Positions 1-12,400 of a stretch of DNA of 64,000 bases are shown here, in pieces. The stretch comes from Phytopseudomonas dryadis (GTDB lineage Bacteria; Pseudomonadota; Gammaproteobacteria; Pseudomonadales; Pseudomonadaceae). The stretch covers positions 27,473-91,472 of the forward strand of contig NZ_QJUM01000027.1 in assembly GCF_004327355.1 (NCBI RefSeq). The letters run 5' to 3'. Both the position numbers and the translations under genes were made by a program. Position 1 is the first letter of the stretch. The number at the start of each line of letters is the position of its first letter. The notes beneath the pieces are model-generated. The model did no database searches, was not told where the DNA came from, and was given only the letters and a program-made list of their open reading frames with translations.

Positions 1-460
1 CACGCTGACCAAGCGCGCGTCCAGGCCATCCTGCTTTATTGTCCAGGTCAGGGAACTGTCGTCGCTGGTCAGGTGCTCATCGCCCGAGGAGGTTCGCACC
101 TCTAACGCGTTGCTGTAAGCGTAGTTGTGGTAGGTGTAGTAACCGGGCTCGACCACCATCGGCTGGTCGCTGATATTGATGAAGCGATCCAGAATCCGCA
201 GATAGCCACGTCCATCCTCCGGCACCTGGAACTCACGGCTGAGCAGCAGGCCGGACGAGGTTTCGTACAGCGACGTGCGCAAGGCGCCATCCGCGGTTCT
301 GGCAAAGTCGGAGTAACCGGGATTATGGCTCTGCAGTTCTAGCAACCGCTCGTTCAGCAGTGACAGACCATCCTTGTCGACCACCGACACGCCGCCATAG
401 TTGTTCAACCGGTAGCCGACCCCGGACTCGCTGAAGAGGAACTGCTCGCCCGTCACCACG
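1..460 (-). repeat. SSGD-core domain, copy 4 (cut by the window edge)
   Basis: A fourth, diverged copy with SREFQVPEDGRGYLRILDRF in the middle and core EVRTSSGDEHL at about 106-74. The end lies outside the window. Confidence 0.5.
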
Positions 461-3400
461 TCACGCAGATCGTCCCCCGGACTCAGCGGATCGCTGCCAT
501 CGACGAACAGCTCATCGCCGTCGTTGCGCCCGGAACCATCGCTGTCGGCCTTGTAGGGCGACGTCCTGGAGATCCTGACTTCGTAGGCATCGGGCAGGGT
601 ATCGCCGTCGGTGTCCCGGCTATGGGGGTTACTGCCGGCGCGGAACTCTTCCAGATTGCTCAGGCCATCGCCGTCGTCATCACTCTCAGGGGTGAGGTTG
701 CCGTACTGGTACTCGAACAGATCCGGCAACTGGTCGCCGTCAGAGTCTGCCTGCAACGGATCACTGCCGCCGCTGAGCTCCGTGTGGTCAGGCAGGCCAT
801 CCTCATCGGTATCGGCTTTGTTCGGGTCGGTGCCGAGAGCGATCTCGCCGGCATCGGGTATGCGATCACCGTCGCTGTAGGCAGACATAGGGTCGGTGTG
901 GTGAACGCGCACTTCGTCATAGTCGCTCAAACCATCGCCATCGCTGTCGGCGCTATGTGGATCGGAACCGGCCTGCTGTTCCTCGAAGTTGCTCAGGCCG
1001 TCCCCATCCGGATCGGCCGCGGCGATGCCCGGCTCGGCGGTCAGCGGATCGAAGCCGCTGTACAGCTCGAACGCGTCCCACAACTGATCGCCATCGGTAT
1101 CGCGATTATCCGGGTCGGTACCGAGCAATAGCTCATGGGCATCGGAAAGTCCGTCCTGATCGCGGTCGGAGCGGCCCGGCAGGTAGCCCACTTCGACCCG
1201 ATAGGCATCGTTGTCGTCAGGCGCATAGGTGACCACAAGGCCCTGCAGATCGTTGCCACTGTAGAACCACTCCTGCAGGCCGCTGCCTTTGTGCACCCGG
1301 TAACCGTGCAGACGGGAAATGTCCATATCGAAGGTCGCTCCGCTGTCGCTCGTGCTGAAGCGAGTCTCACGCGAATACCAGTCACCCTCCAGCACGTCAT
1401 AGAAGCGCTGTTCTATACGCCCGTCCCGATGCAGGATCACCTGGACGGTCATGCTGCCTGCGTTCGTTTCCCCGTAGGGCGTCGTCCATCCGCGCCAGGT
1501 GAGCGCAACAAAATCCAGTTGCTCGTTCAGGTACAACTCGCCGCTGTTGAAGTAACGGCCCAGCGGCACGATATCCAGAGAACCGATGTGCAGCCGCTGC
1601 TCGTAGGGATACACCACCATCCGGACACCGGGGAAAGCGAAACCGTCCGGCAGCATCAGCTCGTGCGTCGAGTAGTCGTCAATCCGATGGCCCAGTTCGC
1701 TGTCCCTGGGCGGCAGGATATAGCTGTCGTCCATTTCCAGGGTCAGGTCGCCGGCGTCGTTCTCGCCATCGCGTGCGAGTTCGACGTACGCCTGCTCGTG
1801 CAGATCCACGTCCAGCACGCGGTGGCGCAGGTCGATCAGCCACTTGGCCCGCTCACGACGCGCCAGCCCGTCGAAACGGAAGCGGCCGTCGGCATCGGTG
1901 ATCTGCTCGAGCGCAGGAGCGCCATTGGCCGACATGGCATCGAACGCAGGGACGGGCTCTTGCTCACTCTCGCCTTCGCCAGTCAGCAGCGACACGGCGA
2001 CCCCTGGCAACGGACGGCCGAGGACATTGACCACGCGCCCGCTGAGAATGGTGGGTGGCGGTTCCTCGACAATGACCTCGACGGGCACCTCGCTACGGTT
2101 GCCGCTGACGTCGACAGCCACCAGACGCAGCTGCAGGCCGCCGGCCTCGCTCATCGGCACGGCAAAGCTTAACGCCCCCAGCGACCGTACACTGTCGAGC
2201 AGCGTTTCGCCGCGCCACAGTTCGGTGACGTCGAGCAGGCCATTGTCGCTGACCCGGACCTCCAGCATCAGGTCGTCGCCGACATAGAACGGCCCTGCCG
2301 GCAGGTTCGACTCGATAAGCGGCGCCTGGGTATCGGCCACGCTCGGCTCGGCGTCCTGGCCATCGGGGATGCCGTCGTTGTCGTAGTCCGGGTTCTGCGG
2401 GTCGAGGCCCAGCGGAATCTCGTCGGCATCCGGTAGGCCGTCACTGTCGGAGTCGACCAGGGTCTGCCAGTTGACGAGGTCACGCAGTTCCTCGACGGTC
2501 AGGCCGACTTCCGCGAAATTCGGATCACTCAACTCGTCGAGGACGCGCTTGGCCTCGGTGCGGCTATGGTTCTGCACAGCGAAGTGCATCAGGATCTGAC
2601 GTCCACCCGCTGGCACGGTCAGGTCATAGGTCACGTCATAGTTATTCTGATTGCCCGAAACCGCGCTTGGCCGGCTCGGTGCACCGAAACCACCGAACAG
2701 GATGCCGGCCGCCGGCCGGCCCTCATGGTCGTTGGCGTCATCGGTCAGCAGGTAGCGGTCATTCGTGTCGAACTGTTGGTCGCCCGACGAAGTGGCGATG
2801 ATGCTGCGATTACCCGTGTTGTAGAAATTCCCGCTGATCCTGACCTGTACCGTCAAGGGCTGGCTGCCCGGGTTCTCGAATACCTCCATGAACCGCGCAT
2901 AGCTACGCTCAGCCGGCACGTAGACCTTGCGCTGCACGCGCATCCCGCTCATCTGCCGTACCGGGTAGGTCATCTCACGCCCGCCAAGACGCAACCAGTA
3001 ACGCGCCGACTCGTTGTTGGTAAAGTAGGTACCTGCCACCCTGAGGCGTTGAGCGTCACTGAACGCATTATCGGTTCCAGTCTCTACGTTCCCGTAATAG
3101 TTATAGAAATCCCACTTGTAGAGGTTGTCGAGCGTCTTGTAGTAGCCCCACTCCTCACTCTCATAGGTCAGTTCGCTCTCTGGAATCGGGCTCACCGCAC
3201 GACGGCCCTCAGCGATCAGTTGCAAGTCGCCGATGTCGCCCAGATCGACCAGGTCGTCCATCGAGGTCAGGACAATGCGTTTGCTGGCCTTCATCGCCTG
3301 CGCGCCGAACAGCGTACTGGCCGTGACATCGAACTCGCGCTCGATGCTGAACAGCGACGCACTGAAGCGGCCCTGGGCATCGCTGTCGACCTTCACGCCC

Positions 3401-6400
3401 AGTAGCTCGACCTGCACATTGGCCACAGGCTGATCCAGCGCGTCCACCACCCGACCGTGCAGGCGTAATTCCGGCACCTCGTGGATGGCCACCGTGGCCT
3501 CGGCCTCCGCGACGTTGCCATTGCTATCGACGACCCGCAGTACCAGTTGGCTGCGCTCGGCATCCGGCAGCAGGACGGTGAATGTCTGTTGGCCGCCCTG
3601 CCCGCGTGTTTCAAGCAGCTCACCGTCCTGGAACAATTCGACGCGGCTGATCAGGCCGTTGTCCGAGATATTCGCCGTGAGGTCGAAGCTCTGTCCGGGA
3701 TAACGGCGCTTGACCTCGATCGGGGCAAGACTGACGGTCGGCGCGCTGGTATCAGGCACGAGCGGCTCGGCATCCTGCCCATCGAGAACCCCATCGCCAT
3801 CGCTATCCGGATTGTCGATATCCGTGCCCAGGCGGACTTCATCCGCATCGCTGAGGCCGTCCTCGTCGCGATCGTAGAAGGCGAAGAAGTTCACCACCTT
3901 GCCGGCCAGGTCGTTATCGAGATTGTCCAGGCCCATGTCCCTGAGGCGGCGCAGATTGTCGGCCGTGGCCAGCGCCGAGTCGACGGAGCCCTCCAGGGTG
4001 GCGAAGTGCATCAGCACACGACGCTCGCCCGCCGGGATACGCATCTGGTAGTCGGTACGCCACGCGCGACCGTTCTGGCTGACGGCGCTCACGCCCTGAC
4101 GACGCTGATGGTTGCCGGCAAACACGTGCAGCAGCACCGGCCGCGTGGCGACCGCCGTATCGCGCAGGGCGATATAGTCATCGTCCAGCGCCAAGCTGGC
4201 ATCGCCGCTGCTGGTGATGATCGCCGTCTGGCTGTCACTGGCGCCGTAGTAGGACTGCAGGCGCAGGTCGACCACCTGTTCCTGGTTGGTCGGGTTATCG
4301 AGGATTTCCAGGTAGCGCACATAGGCGCCGCCTACGCTCGGCACCAGCACACGACGGCTGACCACCAGGTTGTTATAGCGCCGGGCTTCGTAGTGGTACT
4401 CGCGACCGTTGGCGCTGGTGGTGGCGTGGTTGTAGTTGTAACCGTAGGTGCTACCGCCAATGGAGAGGCGGAAAGCCCAGTAGTTCGGATCCACGGCCGT
4501 GCCCGCAGTGGAATGCAGGTCAGCGCCGTAGTAGAAGTTCCAGGCGCGATTGTTCTCGTCACTGAGCGTGACGTAGCCGCCGACATTGGGCCGGTCATCG
4601 CTGGCATCCTTCGGATCGCTGCCATCGACGAATCGTTCGTTGATATCGCGACGGCCACCCGTATCGCTGTCCGCCTTGAGCGGATCGCTGGCCGGCACAC
4701 CTTTAACCTCCCAACCATCCAGCAATTCGTCGCCATCGGTGTCGGCATTGCGCGGCAAAGTGCCAGCAAGGAACTCTTCCAGGTTGCTCAGGCCGTCGTT
4801 GTCGGTATCGTCCTGGGCCGCCACGTTGAGCAGGTTGTGGTCGACCTCGAACTTGTCCGGCATGCCGTCATCGTCACTGTCCGCTTTCAGCGGATCGGTG
4901 CCATGGCTATGGATCTCGGCATAATCGTCGAGGCCATCGTCGTCGCTGTCGGCACGGTCAGGTCGAGTACCACGGGAGACTTCATCGAAATCGAAGAGGC
5001 GATCCAGGTCGGTATCGCGGGTCAACGGACTGGACAGGTGCAACAGCACCTCGTCGCCATCGCTCAAGCCATCGCCATCGGTATCCGCCATGCGCGGGTG
5101 AGTACCGGCTTCCTGCTCTTGCAGGTTGTTCAGACCATCCCTGTCCGGATCGGCTTGGGCCTGGTTCTCGTCGACCAGCGGATCGAAGCCATAGCGGCGC
5201 TCGAAACCGTCGTTCAGGCCATCGCCATCGCTGTCGACATTGTCCGGATCGAGGGTAAGGGGTACTTCGTCGCCGTCGGCAATACCGTCCAGATCGGAAT
5301 CGACCTGAGTGACCCAGTTGGCGATATCGCGGTGCTCTTCGACGGTCAGTTCGGGCTCCGCATAGTTCGGCGCGGCCAGGGCCTGGAGCACGCGCTCGAC
5401 TTCAGCACGGCTGCTGTTCTGCACCGCGAAATGCAGCAGGGCCTTGCGGCTGCGCGCCGGGACGGTCAGCGAATAGGTGACGGAATAGCTGTTCTGATTG
5501 CCACTGACAGCGCTGGGTCTGAGCGAGGCGTCAGGGCCGCCGAACAGAATCCCCGAGGCGAGACGCCCCCCCCTGTCGGTCGCGTCATCGGTCAGCAGAT
5601 AGCGGTCTGCCGCACTGAATAGCGTATCGCCCGATGAGGTCGCCACCACGACACGGGTGCCGTCATTGTAGAAATTGCCATACAGGCGCACCGGCACGGT
5701 CACCGCCTGGTCGGTGGTGTTTTCGAACAGATCCAGATAACGGGCATGACTGCTATTGGCCGGCACATGAATCTTGCGACTCACCAACAGCGAGCCCATG
5801 CGTTTCTCGGGCAGTGTCAGCTCGCGCCCATTCAGGCGTACCAGCAGCGAGTAAGGAGAAGCATTGGTGTAGGTCGAGCCATTGACCGAGAGGTACTGGC
5901 CCCCATTGAATCCCGAACTGTAGTTGCTCTGGACAGCCCCATAATAGTTGTAGAAGTACCAGGTAACCTGATTGCTCAATACCCTATAGGCGTTCTGCTC
6001 CCTGGCCTCGTAGGCCAGATGCCGGGCCTGGATCGGATTCACGGCACGACGGCCCTGGGCGGCAAGGACAAGGTCGCCGACATCGGAAATACCGGCGCGG
6101 ATCGGTACGAAGACCTCACTGAGTGCGCTGACTTGCTGGGCACCAAAGTGGGTGACAGCCTTGACCTGTGGCTGCAACAGCACTGTCGCAGAATTCAAGG
6201 CAAACCGGCCGTCGCTCCCAGTAGGGACGGTCACAGCAGACTCATCATCACCTGAGGGAAAATCGCCTCGAACAAATTTGACCTCATCAACGAATGTCCA
6301 AGGCCCATTGGCTTGGAGTGTAAGACGCACATAGCGACTGGAAATGTTCAAGCCATTGAGTTCCAGCATCGGATGAGGTGCGTGAGAGGCAGAGTCGAGA

Positions 6401-9400
6401 TTATTCTCGGCATTCGCCGCAATGTTCAGCGCCCCCACCGCGACCCACTGATCGCCTACTTTCTGCGCAACCTCGAAAGATGGCAGAACGATGTTGGTCA
6501 ACCTGTCCTGGGTAGAGCCGACCGAAATCCCGGTGATGGTTTCAACGCGACCAAAATCAAAGTCAATGTTGACCGTCCTGGCGGTCCAACCCAGCCACTC
6601 GTAGGCAATACCCTGGCCGAAGTTGGCAGTGATACCGGCAACACCTATCTGCCCATCGATCAGTTGGTGTGCAGTGTCGTCGGAGTAGCAATAAGAGCCG
6701 CAGCTAGTCGACTGATCGAAGCTGTAGCTTGCCGGCATCACAGCGGTTGGTGCGTAGGCGTTGACCAATGAAACCACAGCCCCTTCCACCGGCTGCCCGG
6801 AACTGTTGAGCACGCGCCCGACAACCTGCGTACCGGCATCCTCGACGATGCCGAAGCGCTGCACGGGCGTGCGGCGCTCATTGCCGTTGGTATCACGGGC
6901 ACTGACCTCCAGGGCGAGCTCGCTGCCTTGTGCCGGCACCAGCATCACGTGGGTATAAGGTGATTCGGTATAGGTCGCCAGTACGGCGCCGTTGGCATGG
7001 AAGGTCACTGAGGCGACACGGCCATTGTCGCTGGCATCGGCGCGCAGGCGCAGTTGCTGGCCATGCACGAGACTGCTGCCGGCCGCGGGCTCGACCAGGC
7101 TGACCGATGGCAACACCAGGTCTTTCTCGGTCGGCTCCGAATCCTCGCCGTCGAGCAGGCCGTCCTTGTCCATGTCGGCGTCCAGCGGATCCAGGCCAAG
7201 GGCCACTTCGACACCATCGCTGAGACCATCGCCGTCGGTATCAGCGACTTTCGGATTGGTCAGCGTCTCGAGCAGTTCCTGCTTGTTGCTCAGGCCGTCG
7301 CCGTCGTAGTCCCGCTCGGCATCGGCGGAGTTGTTCGGGTCGAGGATATCGGCGTAGGGGCCTTTGGTTTCGATGAAGTCGGACAGGCCGTCGCCATCGG
7401 TATCCAGCAGATCCGGTCGAGTGGAATAGTTGTAGATTTCCTCGTAGTCGGAGATACCGTCGTCGTCGCTGTCGACCTTGAGCGGGTTGGCCTTGTACTG
7501 GACTTCCTGGGCGTCCAGCACGCGATCGTAGTCGCCATCCTCGCTCAGTGGATCGCTATTATGCTGGTTCACTTCGGCACCGTCGGACAAGCCGTCCTCA
7601 TCGCTGTCGACTTGCCGCGGGTTGGTGCCCAGTTCCTGCTCGCGCAGGTTGCTCAGGCCATCGCCATCGCTGTCCAGATGCTGTTCGCCAGGTACCAGTG
7701 GGTCAAAACCGTACTTGACCTCGAAACCATCGAGCAGGCCATCGCCGTCACGGTCGGCGTTGAAGGCGCTGGTGCCGTGGGCGTACTCGTAGACATCCTT
7801 GAGGCCATCCTGGTCGCTGTCCTTGAGGGTCAGCTCGCGCATCATCACCAGGATGCCCGGGTGGTAGATGGTGAACAGCGGGTCAGTGTCAGCCGGACGG
7901 CCCAACTCGGTCGGCGTGAAGCCGAAATAGACCTGCCCGGCACCGTAAGCGTAGCGGATGGCGGTTACGCGTTTGTCCGCACGAACATCGGTGAACATCA
8001 GCGGCACGCTACCGGGCGCCAGTTTGTCCATCGGCATATATGCACGGCCGGAGTAGTAGGTGTTGCGGTACGGCCACCAGGAGCCAACACGGCTTTCGCT
8101 CGCCTCCGACCAGCGCAGCACCGGCGTCAGGCGAGTACTGTTGCCCGTCCACACCAACTCGGCGGGCTGGCCGGGTACATCAGCGAGCACGGTATTGGAA
8201 CTGGTGTTGTAGTCCTCGCTGAACAGCAGCGTGCCACCGTTCTCCACGAAGGCGAAGACCTTGGTACGGTTGTTCGAATAGTTGCTGTTGCCATAGAAGT
8301 TCCGCGAGCTATCCACCATCAGCATGTCGACTTGCGACAGGTCGAAGGTGGCCAGGTTGTTTACCTGCACCGGTTCGTAGCCAGCACGCTCGATGATCAG
8401 CCGCTGCGAGAGCTGGCCGGTGTTGAAGCGCGCATTGAAGTAACCCACGCGCACCTTCGGCTGCTGCAGGGTGATCACCCCCACGTCGGTGGTGCCGCCC
8501 CATACCGGCTCGACTTCCGCCGAGGCGCTGGTGACCGCCTCACTGCCGAGCAGGCCGTTGGCGATGACCATGACGCGGCCCGGCGCCACCGGCACTTCGG
8601 TGATGACAAAGCTGCCGTCGTCCTGGCTGCGCGCGGTCAGGCCGTCGACCTCCAGCTGTGCGTCGGTCACCGGCGCACCGCTGCTGTCCAGCACGCGTCC
8701 GATCACGGTGGTCAGCGGGTCTTCGATCAGGCTGAAACCATGTTCACCGCTACTGCCCTGGTTGTTGTTGGTGTCGGTGGCGATCAGTTCCAGACGCAGG
8801 CTGTCGGCCTCGCTCGGCAAGGTCATGTCGTAGGTGAAGGGGGCCGCATTCAGCAGCGCCACCTGGGTGCCGTTGAGGCGCACCGCCACACGGGTCACGC
8901 GGCCGTTGTCCTGCAGCGCCGGGGTGATGGTCAGGCGCAGGCCCTTGATCAGCGCCTTGCCCGGTTCCGGGTTGACCAGGGTCACGCTCGGCGCCTGGGT
9001 ATCCTTGATCAGCGGTTCGCTGTCTTCATCATCGCGTAGACCGTCACCATCGGTATCGGGATTCAGCGGGTCGGTACCGAGCTGATCGACCTCGACGCCG
9101 TCGGAGAGACCATCGCTGTCGGTATCGGGATTGTCGATGCGGGTACCCAGCAACGCCTCGCGAGCATTGCTCAGGCCGTCGTTGTCCTTGTCCTGGCTGC
9201 CGTCGGCGGCATCGCTGGGGTTCAGGCCCATCTGCAGTTCCAGGGCGTCCGGGATACCGTCATCGTCGGTGTCGGCCTTGAGCGGCGAGGAGGCGGGAAT
9301 GTTGCTCACTTCCTGGCCATCGCTGAGGCCGTCGCCGTCGGTATCGCGGTTGAGCGGATCGGTCTTGTGGGTCAGCACTTCGCTGCCATCGGAGAGGCCA

Positions 9401-12400
9401 TCGCCATCGCTATCGGCCACCAGCAGCCTGGTGCCGGCCGCCTGCTCCTGCAGGTTGCTCAGACCGTCACCGTCCATGTCTTCGGCAGCGTCTTCGATAC
9501 CGTTGCCGTCGCTGTCACGCAGAGTCGGATCGAGACCTGCTGTTTCCAGCTCCAGGCGATTGCTCAGGCCGTCGCCGTCGAAGTCGCCCAGCGGGTCGAA
9601 CACCTGCACCTGCAGCGTGTTGCCCATGGCCACGGCCTTGGCCGGGCTGCCCGGCAGGGTGCCGCTCAGGCTCAGCGGCAGGATGGCGCCGTCGTCCAGA
9701 ACGTCTTCAGCGAACAATTGCGGCACCGTGAGGGTACGGGTCGGGCTGTAATACCAGTTGAACGGCTGGCTGTGGCCGCCGAGGCTGGCGCTGCCATTGC
9801 TGACGCTGTACCAGGCGAGACTGCTGGCCAGGGTCAGGGGCACCTGGTACTGCTGGCCGGCGAGCAGCTTCACCGGGCCGCTGACGGCGAACAGGGCATG
9901 GGGCGCACAAAGCTCGCCGGCCTGTTCGCGCACTTCGTCGCCACGGGCAATGCCGCGCAGCCCGGAATCGCTGCTGTCATAGCGATAGCAACGGCCCAGG
10001 GCCAGCGGCGGCTGGGCGTCCAGGGTCAGGCGCCGACCGTCGGCGCTCAGACTCATGCTGGCGCTGCGCGGGCTGTTGCCCTCGAAGAACTGCAGGGCGC
10101 TGCCGTCGACCAACTGCACCGGCTCGTCGAACTCGAACCAGGCGCGCAACTGGTCGCTGCCATCGGCGGCTTCGATCAGGCTGCGCACGATCTCCGGCGG
10201 CTGCACGGTGAAACTGATACGGAAGCGACTGTCCAGGTTCAGCGCCGGCTGTGCGTCGGCCGGACGGCTGAGACTGAGGCTGACCTCTTCGTAGATCTCG
10301 TCGGTCACCGACAGCCAGGCCTGGCCATCGGTCAGTTCGACCAGTGCACCGCCGGCTTCGCCGTTGACCGCAGCCGAGCCGCTGACGCTGACCTCGACGG
10401 CGAGGTTGGCGGGTTTGCCGTCGAGCCGGCTGATGGCGTTGCCGAAGCGGTCCTGCAGCATGATCTGCAGGCGTACGTCCTGCTTGACGCCACGGGCCAA
10501 TACGTCGCCATCGGCCTGCACCCGCCCCTGTTCGTTGAGCAGGCGCAGGTGACTGGCCGGCGCTGCCAGCACGCTCAGCGGCAATTCGCTGTAGCAGCAA
10601 TTGACATAGCCGCGGCTGTCGTAAACGTAGCGGATGTTGAGGCCGCTGGCGGCGACCGGCAGGCTGAACTGGCCGGCGGACTGGCCGGCCTGCAGGGTCA
10701 GGGCAGCCTGGCCGTCATTCAGGGTGACGCGTACCTGTTCGACGGTCTGGCCGTTGAGGGTCGTGCTGCCGATCTGCACGCCGGCTCCCGGCGCCACATG
10801 GAAACCGGCCGGCAGGGTCAGGGTCAGCACGGCGCTGTCGTCGCCGGTCACGTCGTTGTGCAGCAGATCCTGGGCCTGCACCTGGAGCACCACGCTGTCA
10901 CCGGCGACCATGGCCGGCAGATGGCTGAGCTGCAGGTTGCGGGTCGGCCCCGGCGCAATGTTCAGGTTCAGTTCGGCACGGGCGATCTGGCTGAACTGCG
11001 GCAAGTCGGCCCAGAGCTGGTAGTCGCCCGCTACCCGGTCGGCGTTGAAGGTCAGGCTGGCGTAGCCATTGCTGTCACTGGTGCTGCTGCCGACCGCCTC
11101 CACATAGCCATCGGCAAGCCGGCGCAGGCGCCACTGCACGGGCTGTTCGGGTACCGGGCGAGCCGCTGCGTCGAGCACCTGCACACGGTACAGGGGACGA
11201 TCCTGCACGCGCGTCCGGGCCGGGTTGTCATTGCCCTGTACGGCCTGGAAACGCAGCAGGTTCGGCGACTGGGTCAGGGCGATGCCGTATTCGCGGCTCA
11301 GGGACGTCTGGCCGATGCGGTCGGTCAGTTCCACCTGGATGCGGAAGACATCGCCGGCCAGTGCGCTGTCCGGCATGCGCAGGTCACGGCTGTAGCTGTT
11401 CCAGTAGTTGCCGTTGGCACAGCGGAAGTAATCGTTGCTCCCGTGCAGGCAGCTGAACAGCTCCTGGCGTGTGCTGCCGAGCAGTTGGAACACGCGCAGG
11501 CCGAGGCCGGCGGTATCGTCCAGGGCGCGCAGGTTGCCGAGTTGCAGATTGACCAGGCCGCCATAGACGCCACGCGCCGGCACGCCGACTTGCAGCGACT
11601 GCGCATCCGGGACGCGGTCGCGCACCACCCGCAGGTTCTGCGCGGACGACTCGCTGACCTGGCCGCGACTGTCGGTCAGGCGCACCTTGAATGGCTGCGT
11701 CAGGCTGCCGTCGACACGCTCGGTACGGCGATCCAGCACCTCGAAGCTGCGCTCGCTGAAGGCGGGCAGATCGACCTCGTGGCGGTCGGTGAAGCCGTTC
11801 CACAGCAGTTCGACGGCCTTGATCGCCACATCGTCGCGAGCGCTCAAGCGCACGTTGAAGGTACTGCGCTCGATGATTTCGCCAGGCAGGCTCAGGTCGG
11901 CGACTTCCGGGAAGGCATCGTCGATCACCGTGACCCGCAGTTCGCTGCTGGCCAGGTTGCCGGCCAGGTCGCTGACGCTCAGGTGATAGACCTGCTCGCC
12001 CAGGCTGCTGGCGGCATCCTGGTAGATCAACTGGTTCTTGCCGAAGGACACGGCGACCACCTGGCCGTTGCGCGTCAGCGTAGCCTTGTCCAGCGCGCCG
12101 TCGGCGTCGCTCATCTGCGCGGTGATACGCAGCGGATAACCGCGCACGGCCTTGTTTCCCTCGCGGATCACCGCTTCGCCCTGGTAGTCGAGGGTGACGC
12201 TCGGCGCCTGGTTGTCCTGATGCCGGTAGAAACGTCGGGCCGACGATTCGGCGCTGTTGCCAAACACGTCCACCGCGCGCACCTTGAGGTACTGGCCGCT
12301 GGCGGCACCGTCCAGTGCCAGGTTGACGGCGAAGGGCTCGGCCTTGCGCAACGCGACACGCTGCCACGGCCCTTGCGGCTCGGCCGCGAGGAGGAACTCC

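Larger units (their letters stand above)
1..9610 (-). repeat. C-terminal modular tail: cycles of TSP3, Ig, carboxypeptidase-regulatory-like and variable domains
   Basis: Thrombospondin type 3 blocks (D-x-D-x-D-G-L-x-D, calcium-binding) lie at about 9,600-9,010, 7,830-7,110, 5,310-4,590, 3,890-3,740, 2,480-2,340 and 1,180-470. Four of them end in a conserved hinge, DxEDSEP or DGQDAEP, at about 9,020, 7,150, 3,770 and 2,350. After the hinge come an Ig-like domain and a carboxypeptidase-regulatory-like domain that opens with GRV(L/V)(D/N) (near 8,720, 6,840, 3,460 and 2,055). Each cycle then carries a different domain: an amidotransferase-like fold, a discoidin-like insert with an SSGD domain, another SSGD domain, and an unnamed beta domain (1,780-1,180). 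Borders are approximate. Confidence 0.8.
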
